Shown here piece after piece: positions 46,365-56,324 of a stretch of DNA of 64,000 nt. Below the pieces are notes generated by a model. The model was not told the DNA's origin. It saw nothing but the letters and a program-made list of their open reading frames with translations, and searched no databases. The number at the start of each line of letters is the position of its first letter. Position 1 is the stretch's first letter. The DNA is from Agarivorans litoreus (lineage in GTDB: Bacteria > Pseudomonadota > Gammaproteobacteria > Enterobacterales > Celerinatantimonadaceae): the NCBI RefSeq assembly GCF_019649015.1, contig NZ_BLPI01000001.1:1445501-1509500 (forward strand), written 5' to 3'. Made by a program: the position numbers and the translations under genes.

Positions 46365-46692
46365 CGTTGACTTCCATATCCGTATGATAACTAATGTGTA
46401 CAAGGCTCAAAGTATTGAACAGGCAAGTTGCTTACTCGCTTTTCTCAAGCGCTGTTATTAACTACGTTCAATGAAGCACCTTTGCTACTTACCCTAACAT
46501 TTAAGTAAACAACAAACATCTACTACTGGGTTGGCAAGGGCTTCCATTAATCGAGCAATTCCTTTTACTTAGGCATTATAGTAACGCTAAACAGGCGTGA
46601 ATTTAAACGCCAAGATTACTACTAATTTGTTGTTTTATACGTTAGCCTAATCAGCATTGAGCTTGGTGATGTAGTGTTAAGGAAAACGCGAT

Positions 46693-47895
46693 ATGGACAT
46701 CGGTCCAGTTACTATTGTGGCGAAAGGTAGTGCGCTTGTTTATCAAGTGGATTTCGACCTAAAAGGAAGTCATCAACAACTTTGGTTTGAAGTTGACAAC
46801 CTTGCCCAACAAGAACTATCGAGTACTAACGACACAGCTTTACTTGCTTTATTGCTTCCGGCGATGTTAGCCAATGAGAACATTCATATTAAAGGCAGCG
46901 TGTCGGAGCGCTTACTATTTAATTTAAATGGCCCCTACCAAACCATACTGACTCAAACCATTCCTTATTTGCAGCGAGTTAACATTACCGCCGAGTGCTG
47001 CAATACAAAAAGCTCGGCAGCTACGGGTGTTATCACTGGCTTCTCGGCTGGTGTAGATTCGTTTTGCACCATTACTGACTACTTTTCAGATAGCACTCCA
47101 GTAGCATTAAAGATCTCTCATTTACTCTACAACAATGTAGGTTCTCATGGTCCGGGTAAAGAACGACTATTTCGCGAACGCTACCAGCAATTAAAAGAAA
47201 CCGCTGATGCTTGGCGGCTTCCGTTCATTACCGTTAACTCAAATATGAATGACTTTTATGGCCGTAGTTTGGATTTTCAGTTAACTCACACTCTGCGAAA
47301 TGCCGCTATCCCGATGTTGTTCCAACAATTCATTGGTCACTTTTTATATTCATCCGCCTACAGCTATCAAGACTTATTTGTTGGCGAAAGCTACGACATG
47401 GCATATAGCGACGCATTCAGCATGCCGCTTTTAGCTAGTGAAAGCTTGCAATGTCACTCAGTGGGTAGCGAGCACTCGCGCGTAGAAAAAACCCTGCGAA
47501 TTAGTAACAACCCAGATTCATACAAAGTATTAGATGTTTGCGTGAAAGGTGATAGAGCCGGCAATTGTTCACACTGCGATAAGTGTTTACGGACCCTGCT
47601 GACCTTAGATTTGGCCGGTAAACTTGAGCTATATAAAGACAGCTTTGATTTAGAGGTTTACCAGCAACACAAACAAGCATTCATTAATGAAGTTCTAATT
47701 AGCAGGGACCCGCTGCTAAAAGAAATAGTGGTTTGGGCTAAACAGCAGGGATATCCCTTTGCTGCTCATCACTACCTTTCGGCCACTATGTTGTTCCTCA
47801 AACGTTCACCGGCCAAAGTCTTTTTGCTATTTAAAAACCAGCTAAAGAAACTATTGTCTAGCGTAGGTTTATATCACCCCAAGCAATACCACTAA
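46693..47895 (+). CDS. QueC-like PP-loop protein of the exopolysaccharide locus
   Basis: The 400-aa protein carries a PP-loop ATP-pyrophosphatase signature GFSAGVDSF (residues 116-124) and a late cysteine cluster Cys283-x8-Cys292-x2-Cys295-x2-Cys298 (NCSHCDKCLRT). That spacing is like the zinc site of QueC (7-cyano-7-deazaguanine synthase). The first 110 residues are an extra domain absent from QueC. The sequence differs too much to assume queuosine synthesis; the genomic setting suggests ATP-dependent modification of a sugar or a small molecule in polysaccharide synthesis. Wzx follows 30 bases later. Confidence 0.75.
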   Translation: MDIGPVTIVAKGSALVYQVDFDLKGSHQQLWFEVDNLAQQELSSTNDTALLALLLPAMLANENIHIKGSVSERLLFNLNGPYQTILTQTIPYLQRVNITAECCNTKSSAATGVITGFSAGVDSFCTITDYFSDSTPVALKISHLLYNNVGSHGPGKERLFRERYQQLKETADAWRLPFITVNSNMNDFYGRSLDFQLTHTLRNAAIPMLFQQFIGHFLYSSAYSYQDLFVGESYDMAYSDAFSMPLLASESLQCHSVGSEHSRVEKTLRISNNPDSYKVLDVCVKGDRAGNCSHCDKCLRTLLTLDLAGKLELYKDSFDLEVYQQHKQAFINEVLISRDPLLKEIVVWAKQQGYPFAAHHYLSATMLFLKRSPAKVFLLFKNQLKKLLSSVGLYHPKQYH

Positions 47896-47924
47896 TTTGT
47901 TCCTCGCGAGCCCAAAGCCTTAAC

Positions 47925-49370
47925 ATGACTAAAGATTCCAAGCTAAAAAATCAAGTTCTATCTTCCTTAAAATGGGTAGCCATGGGGAAAATCATTACCC
48001 AAATATTGCGCTGGGCTATGACTTTTTGGGTCATTCGCTTATTAAGCCCAGACGACTATGGCCTGGTTGCGATGTCAGACGTACTGTTTGGTTTTCTTAA
48101 CTTATTGCTAGGCTCCTTATTCGCTTCGTCAATTATTCAAGAGAAGAACTTAACTAAGCAGAGTTTAAAGCAGTTATTTGGCGCTATTATTATTAGCCAT
48201 CTTGGCTTTTTCGCGCTGCAGTATTCCTTAGCAGATGTGGCCGGCAGCTACTACAAATCAGACATAGTAAGCCAAATTTTAAAAGTGAATGCATGGTGTT
48301 TTGTTATCTTAGCTATAGAGGTGATTCCTGCCGCCTTACTAGCTAAGAACATGGAGTTTAAGCGAGTATCGATTATTGCCGCTATCTCTAATATCGTAGC
48401 GGCAGTGTCAACCTTAGTGATGGCTTATCTAGGCTATGGATTTTGGTCTTTGGTCATTGGCGAAATAATCTTTATTGGCTTGCGAGCAGCGCTGACCTTT
48501 GCAGCCAAACCGATTGATTTTCTACCTAGCTTTAAGATAAACGATATAACCGCCATGCTTAAATTTGGCGGAATGTTGTCTATTCAATCGGTATTGTTTT
48601 ATGTATTCATGCATATGGACGTAGCGATTGCCGGTCGGATAATGACGCCAACCGAAGTGGGCCTGTATGCCATTGGCTTGCAAGTAGCGCTAATGCCGCA
48701 GAAAAAAATCATGCCCTTACTTCGACAAGTGGCCTTTCCTGCATTTTCTCAAATACAAGATCAACCAAAGCTCATCGCCAACTATGTGCTGAAGTCACAA
48801 CGTTTATGCGTTAGCTTAACCTTGCCCATTTTTTGGGGCTTAGCTTCAGTCACCGATTTGGTGATTCCGCTGCTACTGGGGGATAAATGGTTAGGCGCAG
48901 TAATTCCAACCACTATTATGTTAATGATTATGCCACTTCGCTTCAGTGAAGAGTTATTTAACCCCGCTCTAAAAAGCTTAAAGAAAGTGAACCACATGCT
49001 AGTGAACTTATGCTTTATGGTGGTGATCATGTTTATAAGCATAATGATCGCAGCTCGCTATGGTGCAACCGGCTTAGCTTTAGCGTGGTTGTGTGGATTT
49101 CCGGTTGCCTACTTAATCGTAGCTTGGCGAAATAGCCAAACCTTAAATACGCAATTCAGCCAATTTGTTAAGTTGCTGTTAGCCCCAATGTTGTCGGGCG
49201 CAGCAATGTTTGCGGTGGTTTATGGTGCTAAATCATTGATTGAAGCAGATATCGTAGTGGCGTTGCTGCTGCAAATCACTTTGGGTGGGATAACTTACTT
49301 GGGCTTGATGCTGCTATTAGATAGGGCTTCGATTAAAGAAGTACTTAGCATGCTCAAACGTAACGGCTAA
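47925..49370 (+). CDS. polysaccharide flippase, Wzx (MOP superfamily)
   Basis: The 481-aa protein has 12-14 hydrophobic helices and the WzxC-type opening SLKWVAMGKIITQILRW, followed by RLLSPDDYGLVAM. It should move the lipid-linked repeat unit across the inner membrane for Wzy polymerisation. It is co-oriented with the QueC-like gene and converges on the GT2 gene. Confidence 0.92.
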   Translation: MTKDSKLKNQVLSSLKWVAMGKIITQILRWAMTFWVIRLLSPDDYGLVAMSDVLFGFLNLLLGSLFASSIIQEKNLTKQSLKQLFGAIIISHLGFFALQYSLADVAGSYYKSDIVSQILKVNAWCFVILAIEVIPAALLAKNMEFKRVSIIAAISNIVAAVSTLVMAYLGYGFWSLVIGEIIFIGLRAALTFAAKPIDFLPSFKINDITAMLKFGGMLSIQSVLFYVFMHMDVAIAGRIMTPTEVGLYAIGLQVALMPQKKIMPLLRQVAFPAFSQIQDQPKLIANYVLKSQRLCVSLTLPIFWGLASVTDLVIPLLLGDKWLGAVIPTTIMLMIMPLRFSEELFNPALKSLKKVNHMLVNLCFMVVIMFISIMIAARYGATGLALAWLCGFPVAYLIVAWRNSQTLNTQFSQFVKLLLAPMLSGAAMFAVVYGAKSLIEADIVVALLLQITLGGITYLGLMLLLDRASIKEVLSMLKRNG

Positions 49371-49371
49371 A

Positions 49372-49406
49372 GTCTGTTGCACTGCTACGGTTAAAGTACA
49401 ACAGAC
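49372..49406. terminator. stem-loop between wzx and the convergent GT2 gene
   Basis: An 8-bp perfect stem GTCTGTTG/CAACAGAC with a further 3 bp inside, one base after the wzx stop codon. There is no clean T-run on either strand, so termination is probable from position only. Confidence 0.5.
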
Positions 49407-49420
49407 CAGCATAGGGTATG

Positions 49421-50320
49421 TTATTTCGAGCTTCTTAGCGGGCTCAGCGCTGCTTTAATAAGCGTTTTTATCATTAGCCAAACAGTAACACGAGAAAACT
49501 TCAGGCTTAAAGACTGTGATAATGCTTTAAAGGCAGCAAAGCATTGCTCATTCCATAACAAGTCTTTCCCCCAATCTAGGTAAATCTTGGCCTTCACTTT
49601 ACCAACCAGATCTCCCCAACTAGCGCTGTTACTACCTTGCCGAGCTAAGAACGCATCTACAACATCAAGATTGTCTTGATAAGACGATAACAAACTGCCT
49701 AAGCTGCCCTCTATATCGGCTTTCCACACTAAGCTTTTTTGCAATAAACCAATTAGCCCTTGCTCAGCAATCCGCAGGTACAGGTCTATATCCTCAGCGG
49801 TTTTTAAGCTTTCATCAAACAACCCCACCTTGTTAAGCACTTCTCGGCGCACCATAAATGAAGATGTCACCAAATAAGGATGTAAAAAGACTTGCTGTAA
49901 GTCCTTAGAGACTAACACCGGAGCCTGCTCACTTTGTGGCTTAAGGGTTTCTTCATCGGCCTTGTAGGATGTCTCGGTATAACAGGCTACCCAGTCGGGC
50001 TGGGCACGCATAGCGTTAACTTGATCCATCAATTTCTGCGGACGCCACAAGTCATCAGAATCGAGAAAGGCAACAAACTCCCCAGTTGCCGCTTGAATAC
50101 CGGTATTCCTAGCCTTAGACGCACCACCATTTTGCTGGCTGATTAACTGTATCTTTGACCGATAACTTTCCAAGCTCGCAACGGTATCATCTTTAGATCC
50201 GTCATCTACAACAATGATCTCATAATCATCAAAGCTTTGCGCCAAGATAGACTCGATGGCTTTGTCGATAAAAGCCGCCGAGTTATAGGCAGGAATGATA
50301 ATGCTGACTGCAACTGTCAT
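49421..50320 (-). CDS. glycosyltransferase, family 2
   Basis: A soluble 299-aa GT-A enzyme with VSIIIPAYNSAAFIDKA at the start, IIVVDDGSKDDT near residue 34 and FLDSDDLWRPQKL (DxD) near 88, plus ARNTG. It is the last gene of the second minus-strand sugar set and lies 22 bases after the pyruvyltransferase gene. The sugar donor is unknown. Confidence 0.92.
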   Translation of the reverse strand: MTVAVSIIIPAYNSAAFIDKAIESILAQSFDDYEIIVVDDGSKDDTVASLESYRSKIQLISQQNGGASKARNTGIQAATGEFVAFLDSDDLWRPQKLMDQVNAMRAQPDWVACYTETSYKADEETLKPQSEQAPVLVSKDLQQVFLHPYLVTSSFMVRREVLNKVGLFDESLKTAEDIDLYLRIAEQGLIGLLQKSLVWKADIEGSLGSLLSSYQDNLDVVDAFLARQGSNSASWGDLVGKVKAKIYLDWGKDLLWNEQCFAAFKALSQSLSLKFSRVTVWLMIKTLIKAALSPLRSSK

Positions 50321-50341
50321 CGCTTATACCCTCTTGGTTAT

Positions 50342-51229
50342 CTACGCCTGTAAAGCGTCTAAGCTTTGATTAAGTCTAAGAATCAACTGGTTCTGGATAG
50401 CCTCACCACTTAACTCCCCTTGGGCGCTATTAGCAATTGCACTCAGTTGAGAACAAACTTCTGAACGAACCTTAGCGCTCGAGTTGCGCGGCTTGGGTTT
50501 ATACCAACTTTTGCCAAAGCCAGCGCTTTGCAGTTGCCGCTTCACTTCATCTTTAATGGCATTAACCGGGCTTGTACCTGCGCTATAAAAGTAGTTAGGC
50601 ACACTTTCAGGTTGATACTGCATATCCACTGTTGATAGCCAATCCTGCCATTTAACCTGATTGACATGGTCACCTAAAATAACCGCCTTCCAAGGAAGGC
50701 GTAGCGCATCAGCAACAATAGCTCCGTGCATCGCTTCTGTTAGCATCAATCGGCATTGCGCCATCTCTGCAAACACTTTGTCTACTGACCACTCAGGAGA
50801 AATAAACCTAAAGCCACAAGCTTCGGCAACATTCTCCCAGTCGGCACTACGACAACTCAAGTAATGCGGCATAAAGCCAATATCACCGTTTTCTTTATGA
50901 GTCGGTTCCATCACATTACGCAGTAATAAGGCTGAGTCTGTCACAACGGTACTAGGGTCAAGATTTAAGGCTTTAGCACTGTAAGGCCCACGAACAGCGT
51001 GAACCTTCCATTTATCGGTAACCGCTGGCAGTTGACCATAGCCCACACCGGAGCCAACAATGTGTAAGGTTTTGCCATTGGGTAGCCGGTGGTTTAACAA
51101 GGTACCAATGCCCACCAGCAACTCTGATGAATCCTCATTAAAAAACTCAGGAAGCAACTTGGGCCATAACCATGGGTTAAGGTCATCACCAAAATTGCCC
51201 ACTTCATCCTTGTAGTAAAATAATTGCAT
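50342..51229 (-). CDS. polysaccharide pyruvyl transferase family protein
   Basis: The 295-aa protein begins YYKDEVGNFGDDLNPWLWPKL, the usual opening of pyruvyltransferases that add ketal-linked pyruvate from phosphoenolpyruvate to exopolysaccharide sugars. Later GSGVGYGQLP, VRGPYSAKAL and TEAMHGAIVADALRLPW match the family. It adds a negative charge to the polymer. Confidence 0.88.
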   Translation of the reverse strand: MQLFYYKDEVGNFGDDLNPWLWPKLLPEFFNEDSSELLVGIGTLLNHRLPNGKTLHIVGSGVGYGQLPAVTDKWKVHAVRGPYSAKALNLDPSTVVTDSALLLRNVMEPTHKENGDIGFMPHYLSCRSADWENVAEACGFRFISPEWSVDKVFAEMAQCRLMLTEAMHGAIVADALRLPWKAVILGDHVNQVKWQDWLSTVDMQYQPESVPNYFYSAGTSPVNAIKDEVKRQLQSAGFGKSWYKPKPRNSSAKVRSEVCSQLSAIANSAQGELSGEAIQNQLILRLNQSLDALQA

Positions 51230-51291
51230 TTTTAACCTAGTTAATCCTTTGCCTTCGGCCGCGTTCAGCCGAGTTATTCAATTGGTGGTGG

Positions 51292-52701
51292 CTATAAACC
51301 AACCTTTAAGGTCATGTAAACAGCAACGATTACCGCCCAGCTATAACCCATACATCGCCAAACCATTTTGGCTGAAAACATTTCTTCCAAATCTGGGCGC
51401 AACTTCATCAAGCGTAAATGACTAGCGGTTTGCATCCCCATAAAAATAAACATCAGCAGAGTGAACTGACGACTTAAGAAAAAGGCTGTCACCATAAAAC
51501 CAATCATCGAATAAAATAACGCTTTATTCAGGTTAGCTTCTTCTTTGTACTGTTCTGATTTCTCTTCACTCACTTCTAAGTCTTTCGTATCATCTTCGTT
51601 GGGATAACGATTGAATCGCTTCAAGATAGCGTAGCCCACCAGCATATTAAGAATTAGCGCTCCGCCCCACAGGCTATAGCCGGGCACACCTAATTCCGCA
51701 GCCACATGCACATAAGAGTTATGTGCCACTTTGCCGTGATGATCCATAAAGTTACCCATACCTACCCCAAAAACGGGGTTATGGATAAGCATTTGAATGC
51801 CATCATACCAAGCGTCTAAGCGCCCAGCAGCAGAGGACTCAGTCGAAGACAAGCCACCAAACGATGCCAATAAAGTAGCAGCAATTGGCGCGCTTAAACA
51901 TGCAAATAAAATAAGCCGCGCACCAGCATTACTAATGAGAAAATACAAACCTATCACTGCAACAGAGCCTAGCAATGTGCCCCGAGACCCAGTCATATAT
52001 ACGCCGTAACCAAACGCCACTAAAATAGCCAGCATTGCTATTTTTACAACAGCACCACCTCGACCAAAAAAGTAAGCGACAAAAGGCATATTCATTACTA
52101 AAAACATACCTAAATCGTTAGGATCACTAAAAAATCCAAGGTAAGTGATGCGCATCTCTTCACGGCCAACAGTAATACTGTCGCCAATACCAATGCCATA
52201 CTTTCCGTTAAATGAGGCTTGTTGAATATGCCCGTTGTATACCATCACCAAGGCTGCCGCGATGCATATATACATGAGTAAGCGCTGCCTACCCGGGGTA
52301 GCGATTAACGCACTGTAAAGGAAAAAAGGAATAATGGAGCTTACAAATAGCCGTTGCGCCTGAAAAATCCCCCCAGTGCCCCAACCATTTAAAAATGCCG
52401 ACATCATAATCAATGGCACTAAGCCCAATAATAAATAGTGTTGAGGCTGCAACTTTATTGGTCTTAAGGTAATCAAAGTAAGCCCAAAGGAAAGAATGGC
52501 AAACACCTTGATGATGATGAAATTAGCAGTTGATAGCGAAAATTCATGCGGCCGAATCAGCACCGCAATGCTGTATAGGCAAAGGAAAAAGAAGGCCAAA
52601 GGTGCTGTTTTTTCCTTAATAGGTAAAGGCCTTCTACCTAGCGGTGTTACATCTGCCGCTAAAGGGTTTTGTCGACGAGCTTGAATAGTCTTATCCTCCA
52701 T
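51292..52701 (-). CDS. O-antigen ligase/polymerase-like protein (Wzy_C family)
   Basis: The 469-aa membrane protein has 10-12 helices and the large periplasmic loop signature PVFGVGMGNFMDHHGKVAHN followed by SYVHVAAELGVPGY around residue 320. This family polymerises repeat units or links them to a lipid or protein; XrtA loci regularly carry a proposed O-glycosylation ligase of this type. Which of the two it is cannot be told here. It overlaps the preceding GNAT-like gene by 43 bases. Confidence 0.88.
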   Translation of the reverse strand: MEDKTIQARRQNPLAADVTPLGRRPLPIKEKTAPLAFFFLCLYSIAVLIRPHEFSLSTANFIIIKVFAILSFGLTLITLRPIKLQPQHYLLLGLVPLIMMSAFLNGWGTGGIFQAQRLFVSSIIPFFLYSALIATPGRQRLLMYICIAAALVMVYNGHIQQASFNGKYGIGIGDSITVGREEMRITYLGFFSDPNDLGMFLVMNMPFVAYFFGRGGAVVKIAMLAILVAFGYGVYMTGSRGTLLGSVAVIGLYFLISNAGARLILFACLSAPIAATLLASFGGLSSTESSAAGRLDAWYDGIQMLIHNPVFGVGMGNFMDHHGKVAHNSYVHVAAELGVPGYSLWGGALILNMLVGYAILKRFNRYPNEDDTKDLEVSEEKSEQYKEEANLNKALFYSMIGFMVTAFFLSRQFTLLMFIFMGMQTASHLRLMKLRPDLEEMFSAKMVWRCMGYSWAVIVAVYMTLKVGL

Positions 52702-53714
52702 GGGGAATTAATCAGCGACAGATTAACCAAGTTAGTTTCATCACATGAAAACTTTGCTTTATAGCTTTGTGCAGCGGCGCCCATCATAAAGTCATAAAGC
52801 ACGGCTTTGCTGTTTAAAATACTCCATACATGAAGTGCGAATCCGGGTGAACAGTGCGAAAACTGTTTTTCATCCCAGCCAGATTGATAAAAATGCAGCT
52901 GCTGCTGTTCTAGCAAATAGAAGTTTAATGCTAAAGGCTGCTGCTCAATAAACACACCACTCATAGCCACTGAATCTGGATGCTGCTGGCGAAACCGCCG
53001 ATGAAACTGGCTAAAACGCTGATCGGAAAATGCACCAAGCTTGCCTTTGTTTTGCCACCTCGCCTGATGAAACGCCACCAAGCTTGGCCAATACTGTTCA
53101 ATTTCAGAGCTTGTTAACCATCTAAACTCTGCACCTTTCTCAGCTAAAGCTTTATCGGCTCTGCGCCACTGCGAGCGCGCATTGCGGCTAAGCTGCTTTA
53201 TAGACCACGGTTTTACTTCTAAAGAATAACGACGAGCTTCGGCAAACTGAATGTTAGGCACACTGTTAAACAGCTGATGCAAAAAGCTTTGCTCTATTAC
53301 CGCGCGAGCAACAAATACATCAAAGCTAATCTTAGACAGCCACACTAACAGAACCTTTGAGGCCTCTGCCTGATAGTCTTGATTTAGCAGTACATCAGGA
53401 TATTCAGATGCTACCTCCGCGTGCTCAGGTTCTCCCTGACCAAGTAAAAACAGCTGAGTTATCCCCAACAACTTAGCGCTGCGCCGAGTGTAAAAAGGCG
53501 CTAACACCACCAGCTTTTCATTAGCAAACCCAGCCATGCAATAAAGCTCACAGTGCTTGTCCCAAAACTGATGAGTCCAATGTACTAGCCAACTAGGACA
53601 GTTAAACATGTCTGCTTGGCACAGCTGGCTAAGTGCCTGCCACTGCTCTTGTATAGCAAGAAGTTGGTCTAGTGAGCGAATTTCACGCCACTGTAAAGTA
53701 TCGGCATCTCTCAT
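52659..53714 (-). CDS. FemAB/GNAT-like acyltransferase of the exopolysaccharide locus
   Basis: The 351-aa protein resembles the CelD/BcsL-type and FemAB-type GNAT proteins of PEP-CTERM loci: RSLDQLLAIQEQWQALSQ opening, then LSRNARSQWRRADKAL around residue 175 and LNFYLLEQQQLHFYQSGWDE near 270. The acyl donor and acceptor are unknown. The 3' end extends 43 bases into the ligase gene, so translation is coupled. A terminator separates it from tviC. Confidence 0.85.
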   Translation of the reverse strand: MRDADTLQWREIRSLDQLLAIQEQWQALSQLCQADMFNCPSWLVHWTHQFWDKHCELYCMAGFANEKLVVLAPFYTRRSAKLLGITQLFLLGQGEPEHAEVASEYPDVLLNQDYQAEASKVLLVWLSKISFDVFVARAVIEQSFLHQLFNSVPNIQFAEARRYSLEVKPWSIKQLSRNARSQWRRADKALAEKGAEFRWLTSSEIEQYWPSLVAFHQARWQNKGKLGAFSDQRFSQFHRRFRQQHPDSVAMSGVFIEQQPLALNFYLLEQQQLHFYQSGWDEKQFSHCSPGFALHVWSILNSKAVLYDFMMGAAAQSYKAKFSCDETNLVNLSLINSPWRIRLFKLVDKTL

Positions 53715-53750
53715 TTAGATATGCTAAACAACCTCAGCAAATGGCCAAAA

Positions 53751-53785
53751 TAAGGAAACCAGCATCAAGTTTACTGCTGGTTTCC
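53751..53785 (-). terminator. intrinsic terminator after tviB-tviC
   Basis: An 11-bp stem GGAAACCAGCA/TGCTGGTTTCC with a 10-nt loop, followed on the minus strand by TTATTTT. It lies between tviC and the GNAT-like gene, so the latter probably has its own promoter or depends on read-through. Confidence 0.75.
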
Positions 53786-53839
53786 ACTACTTAATCTTTT
53801 CTTCCTTAAAAAGACCTTCAGCGCTATCAATCTAAAGCT

Positions 53840-54880
53840 CTAGTTCGTTTTAGATTGCTCAATGTACCAAGGCATGGCTATAGCTAAGCCCTGACCAATA
53901 GTAAACGCTGGCGCATAACCCAACAATTGCTCGGCCTTACTAATGTCAGCACGCGAATGACGTACATCACCAGCTCGAAAATCGCGGTACTTCGGCTTGG
54001 CAGAGCGCACAACACCATGCTTAGATAGGTTATCGCACAGTAAATCATAGAGCTGGGTTAAGCTGGTTTGGTCATTAAGGGCTACATTGAATACTTCACT
54101 GGTTTCTAAGCCAGCTGTTGCAGCCAAAATATTCATTTGCACGACATTGTCAATGAAGCAAAAATCTCGGCTGGTTTCGCCATCGCCATTAATGAATACC
54201 TGCTCTTCGTCAATCAGTGCCGCTGTCCACTTAGGAATAACCGCCGCATAAGCGCCATTTGGATCTTGGCGAGGACCAAACACGTTAAAGTAACGCAAAC
54301 CAATAGATGGGAAATTGTAAGTACGTTGAAATACCGAACTATAGAGCTCGTTAACATACTTGGTAACGGCATAAGGCGATAACGGATTGCCTATTTTATC
54401 TTCCACCTTAGGTAGATCTGGGTGATCGCCATAGGTTGAACTAGACGCGGCATAAACAAAGGCTGATACCTGTTGCTCTTTAGCAGCCTGCAACATATTC
54501 AAGTAACCAGAAATGTTTACTTCATTGGTGGTAATGGGGTCATTTATCGAGCGAGGTACCGAGCCAAGAGCAGCTTGGTGTAACACAAAATCAGCACCAG
54601 ATAGAAACTCCTGACAAGTCGCTTGATCTCGAATGTCGCCTTCAACAAAACGAAACTGCTGCCACTGCTGCTCGCTTACTAGGCCTTGCACTTCGTCTAA
54701 GTTATGCTGATGTCCGGTAGCAAAGTTATCTAAACCAACTACCTTTTGGTTTAATTTCAGTAAGGCTTCTAATAAGTTAGAGCCAATGAAACCAGCCACA
54801 CCGGTAATTGCCCAAACTTTAGGTTCGGCCTTAAGTTGCTCACACACTAGTTGAAAACGCTGCACGGTATCAGTCCCCAT
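53840..54880 (-). CDS. tviC: UDP-N-acetylglucosamine 4-epimerase, TviC/WbpP family
   Basis: This short-chain dehydrogenase-type enzyme interconverts UDP-GlcNAc and UDP-GalNAc (or their uronic forms). The TviC/WbpP N-terminal extension precedes the NAD loop [15 protein letters not shown] (residues 26-40), then [20 protein letters not shown] and [10 protein letters not shown] with the catalytic Tyr-x3-Lys. It is the second gene of a TviB-TviC pair and abuts it by one base. Confidence 0.94.
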   Translation of the reverse strand: MGTDTVQRFQLVCEQLKAEPKVWAITGVAGFIGSNLLEALLKLNQKVVGLDNFATGHQHNLDEVQGLVSEQQWQQFRFVEGDIRDQATCQEFLSGADFVLHQAALGSVPRSINDPITTNEVNISGYLNMLQAAKEQQVSAFVYAASSSTYGDHPDLPKVEDKIGNPLSPYAVTKYVNELYSSVFQRTYNFPSIGLRYFNVFGPRQDPNGAYAAVIPKWTAALIDEEQVFINGDGETSRDFCFIDNVVQMNILAATAGLETSEVFNVALNDQTSLTQLYDLLCDNLSKHGVVRSAKPKYRDFRAGDVRHSRADISKAEQLLGYAPAFTIGQGLAIAMPWYIEQSKTN

Positions 54881-56148
54881 TACAAACGCAGATCGCTAGC
54901 GCCAACTGGCAATAGATATTTAAGGTCGTAAAGTACGTGGTCTTTTTTACCAAAGGCGCGTATTTGCTCAACCGACATATCTTTAAACTGCTGGTGAGCA
55001 ACAGCTAAAATAATTGCGTCATAATTGCCTGCTTGTGGGCTTTCAACCAAATCAATGCCGTACTCTTCATGACACTCTTCTTTATCTGCCCATGGGTCGT
55101 AGGTGTCAACTTGAACACCGTAATCAGCAAACTCGTGAACAATATCGATAACTTTGGTATTTCGGATATCAGGGCAGTTCTCTTTAAAAGTTAGCCCTAA
55201 AATCAGAATCTTACTTTCTACTACCGAGATATTACGTTTCACCATTGACTTAATGCACTGTGATACAACATAACGCCCCATATTGTCGTTAATTCTTCGA
55301 CCAGCAAGAATCACTTCAGGGCGGTAACCAATAGACTCAGCTTTATGCGTTAAGTAGTAAGGATCTACACCTATACAGTGCCCGCCAACCAAGCCAGGGC
55401 GGAATGGTAAAAAGTTCCATTTGGTACCGGCAGCTTCTAGTACCGCTTCAGTATCAATATCTAAGCGATTAAAGATAAGCGCTAATTCGTTGATAAGTGC
55501 GATATTTACATCACGCTGAGTATTCTCAATAACTTTAGCCGCTTCAGCCACTTTTATGCTGCTAGCTTTGTGGGTACCTACTACCACTATCTCAGCATAA
55601 AGATCATCGACGATAGTGGCGATTTCAGGGGTTGAGCCAGAGGTGATTTTTTTAATTGTAGAAACACGGTGAGTTTTGTCACCAGGGTTAATACGTTCTG
55701 GACTGTAACCCACATAAAAATCACTATTAAATTTAAGGCCTGAGTTTTTCTCTAAAACAGGCACACACTGTTCTTCTGTAGCTCCGGGATAAACCGTTGA
55801 TTCGTAAATAACAATGTCATTGGGTTTAAGTACTTTAGCTACTGTTTCGCTGGCGCGAATCAAAGGAGTAAGATCGGGCTGTTTATGTTCAGTAATTGGA
55901 GTGGGAACAGTAACAATAAACACATTACATTTTGCTAAGTCTTCAATGTTACAGCTGTAAGACATATTACTAGCAACGTCTTGTAGCTCTTGGTTGCTAA
56001 CCTCTTGAGTAAGATCTTGACCTTGTTGCAGCTCGGTAACACGCCCTTGATTAATATCAAAACCAACCACACTGCGTTTTTTAGCAAACTCTACAGCCAA
56101 CGGCAGGCCAACATAACCTAAACCAATTACGGCAATACTTACGTCCAT
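54880..56148 (-). CDS. tviB: UDP-N-acetyl-hexosamine 6-dehydrogenase, TviB/WbpO family
   Basis: The enzyme oxidises UDP-GlcNAc/GalNAc to the uronic acid, using two NAD. It has the N-terminal NAD fold [17 protein letters not shown], the catalytic cysteine in [18 protein letters not shown] (about residue 265), and [19 protein letters not shown] start at the ATG at 56148 (422 aa), which follows TGGATG; a four-residue longer start at 56160 lacks a ribosome site. With TviC it should supply a GalNAcA-type acidic sugar for the polymer. Confidence 0.94.
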   Translation of the reverse strand: MDVSIAVIGLGYVGLPLAVEFAKKRSVVGFDINQGRVTELQQGQDLTQEVSNQELQDVASNMSYSCNIEDLAKCNVFIVTVPTPITEHKQPDLTPLIRASETVAKVLKPNDIVIYESTVYPGATEEQCVPVLEKNSGLKFNSDFYVGYSPERINPGDKTHRVSTIKKITSGSTPEIATIVDDLYAEIVVVGTHKASSIKVAEAAKVIENTQRDVNIALINELALIFNRLDIDTEAVLEAAGTKWNFLPFRPGLVGGHCIGVDPYYLTHKAESIGYRPEVILAGRRINDNMGRYVVSQCIKSMVKRNISVVESKILILGLTFKENCPDIRNTKVIDIVHEFADYGVQVDTYDPWADKEECHEEYGIDLVESPQAGNYDAIILAVAHQQFKDMSVEQIRAFGKKDHVLYDLKYLLPVGASDLRL

Positions 56149-56324
56149 GTATACATCCATTAAAATTTGAAAACAGTTTTCTAATGCTAATTAAACCGCA
56201 TATTGGAACAGAAAGTAAGAGTCAAAATCCACATAAAAACAAAACACGCCACAAAGTAAGACATAGCGATAATTAAGCTGTATTATTTTAATGTGATTTA
56301 TCAATCCAACAAACAGGGAATAAT

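Noticed and set aside
46404-46692. Small gene or sigma-54 site in the divergent capK/PP-loop gap
   Set aside because: No frame with a ribosome site and no spacing-correct GG-N10-GC match.
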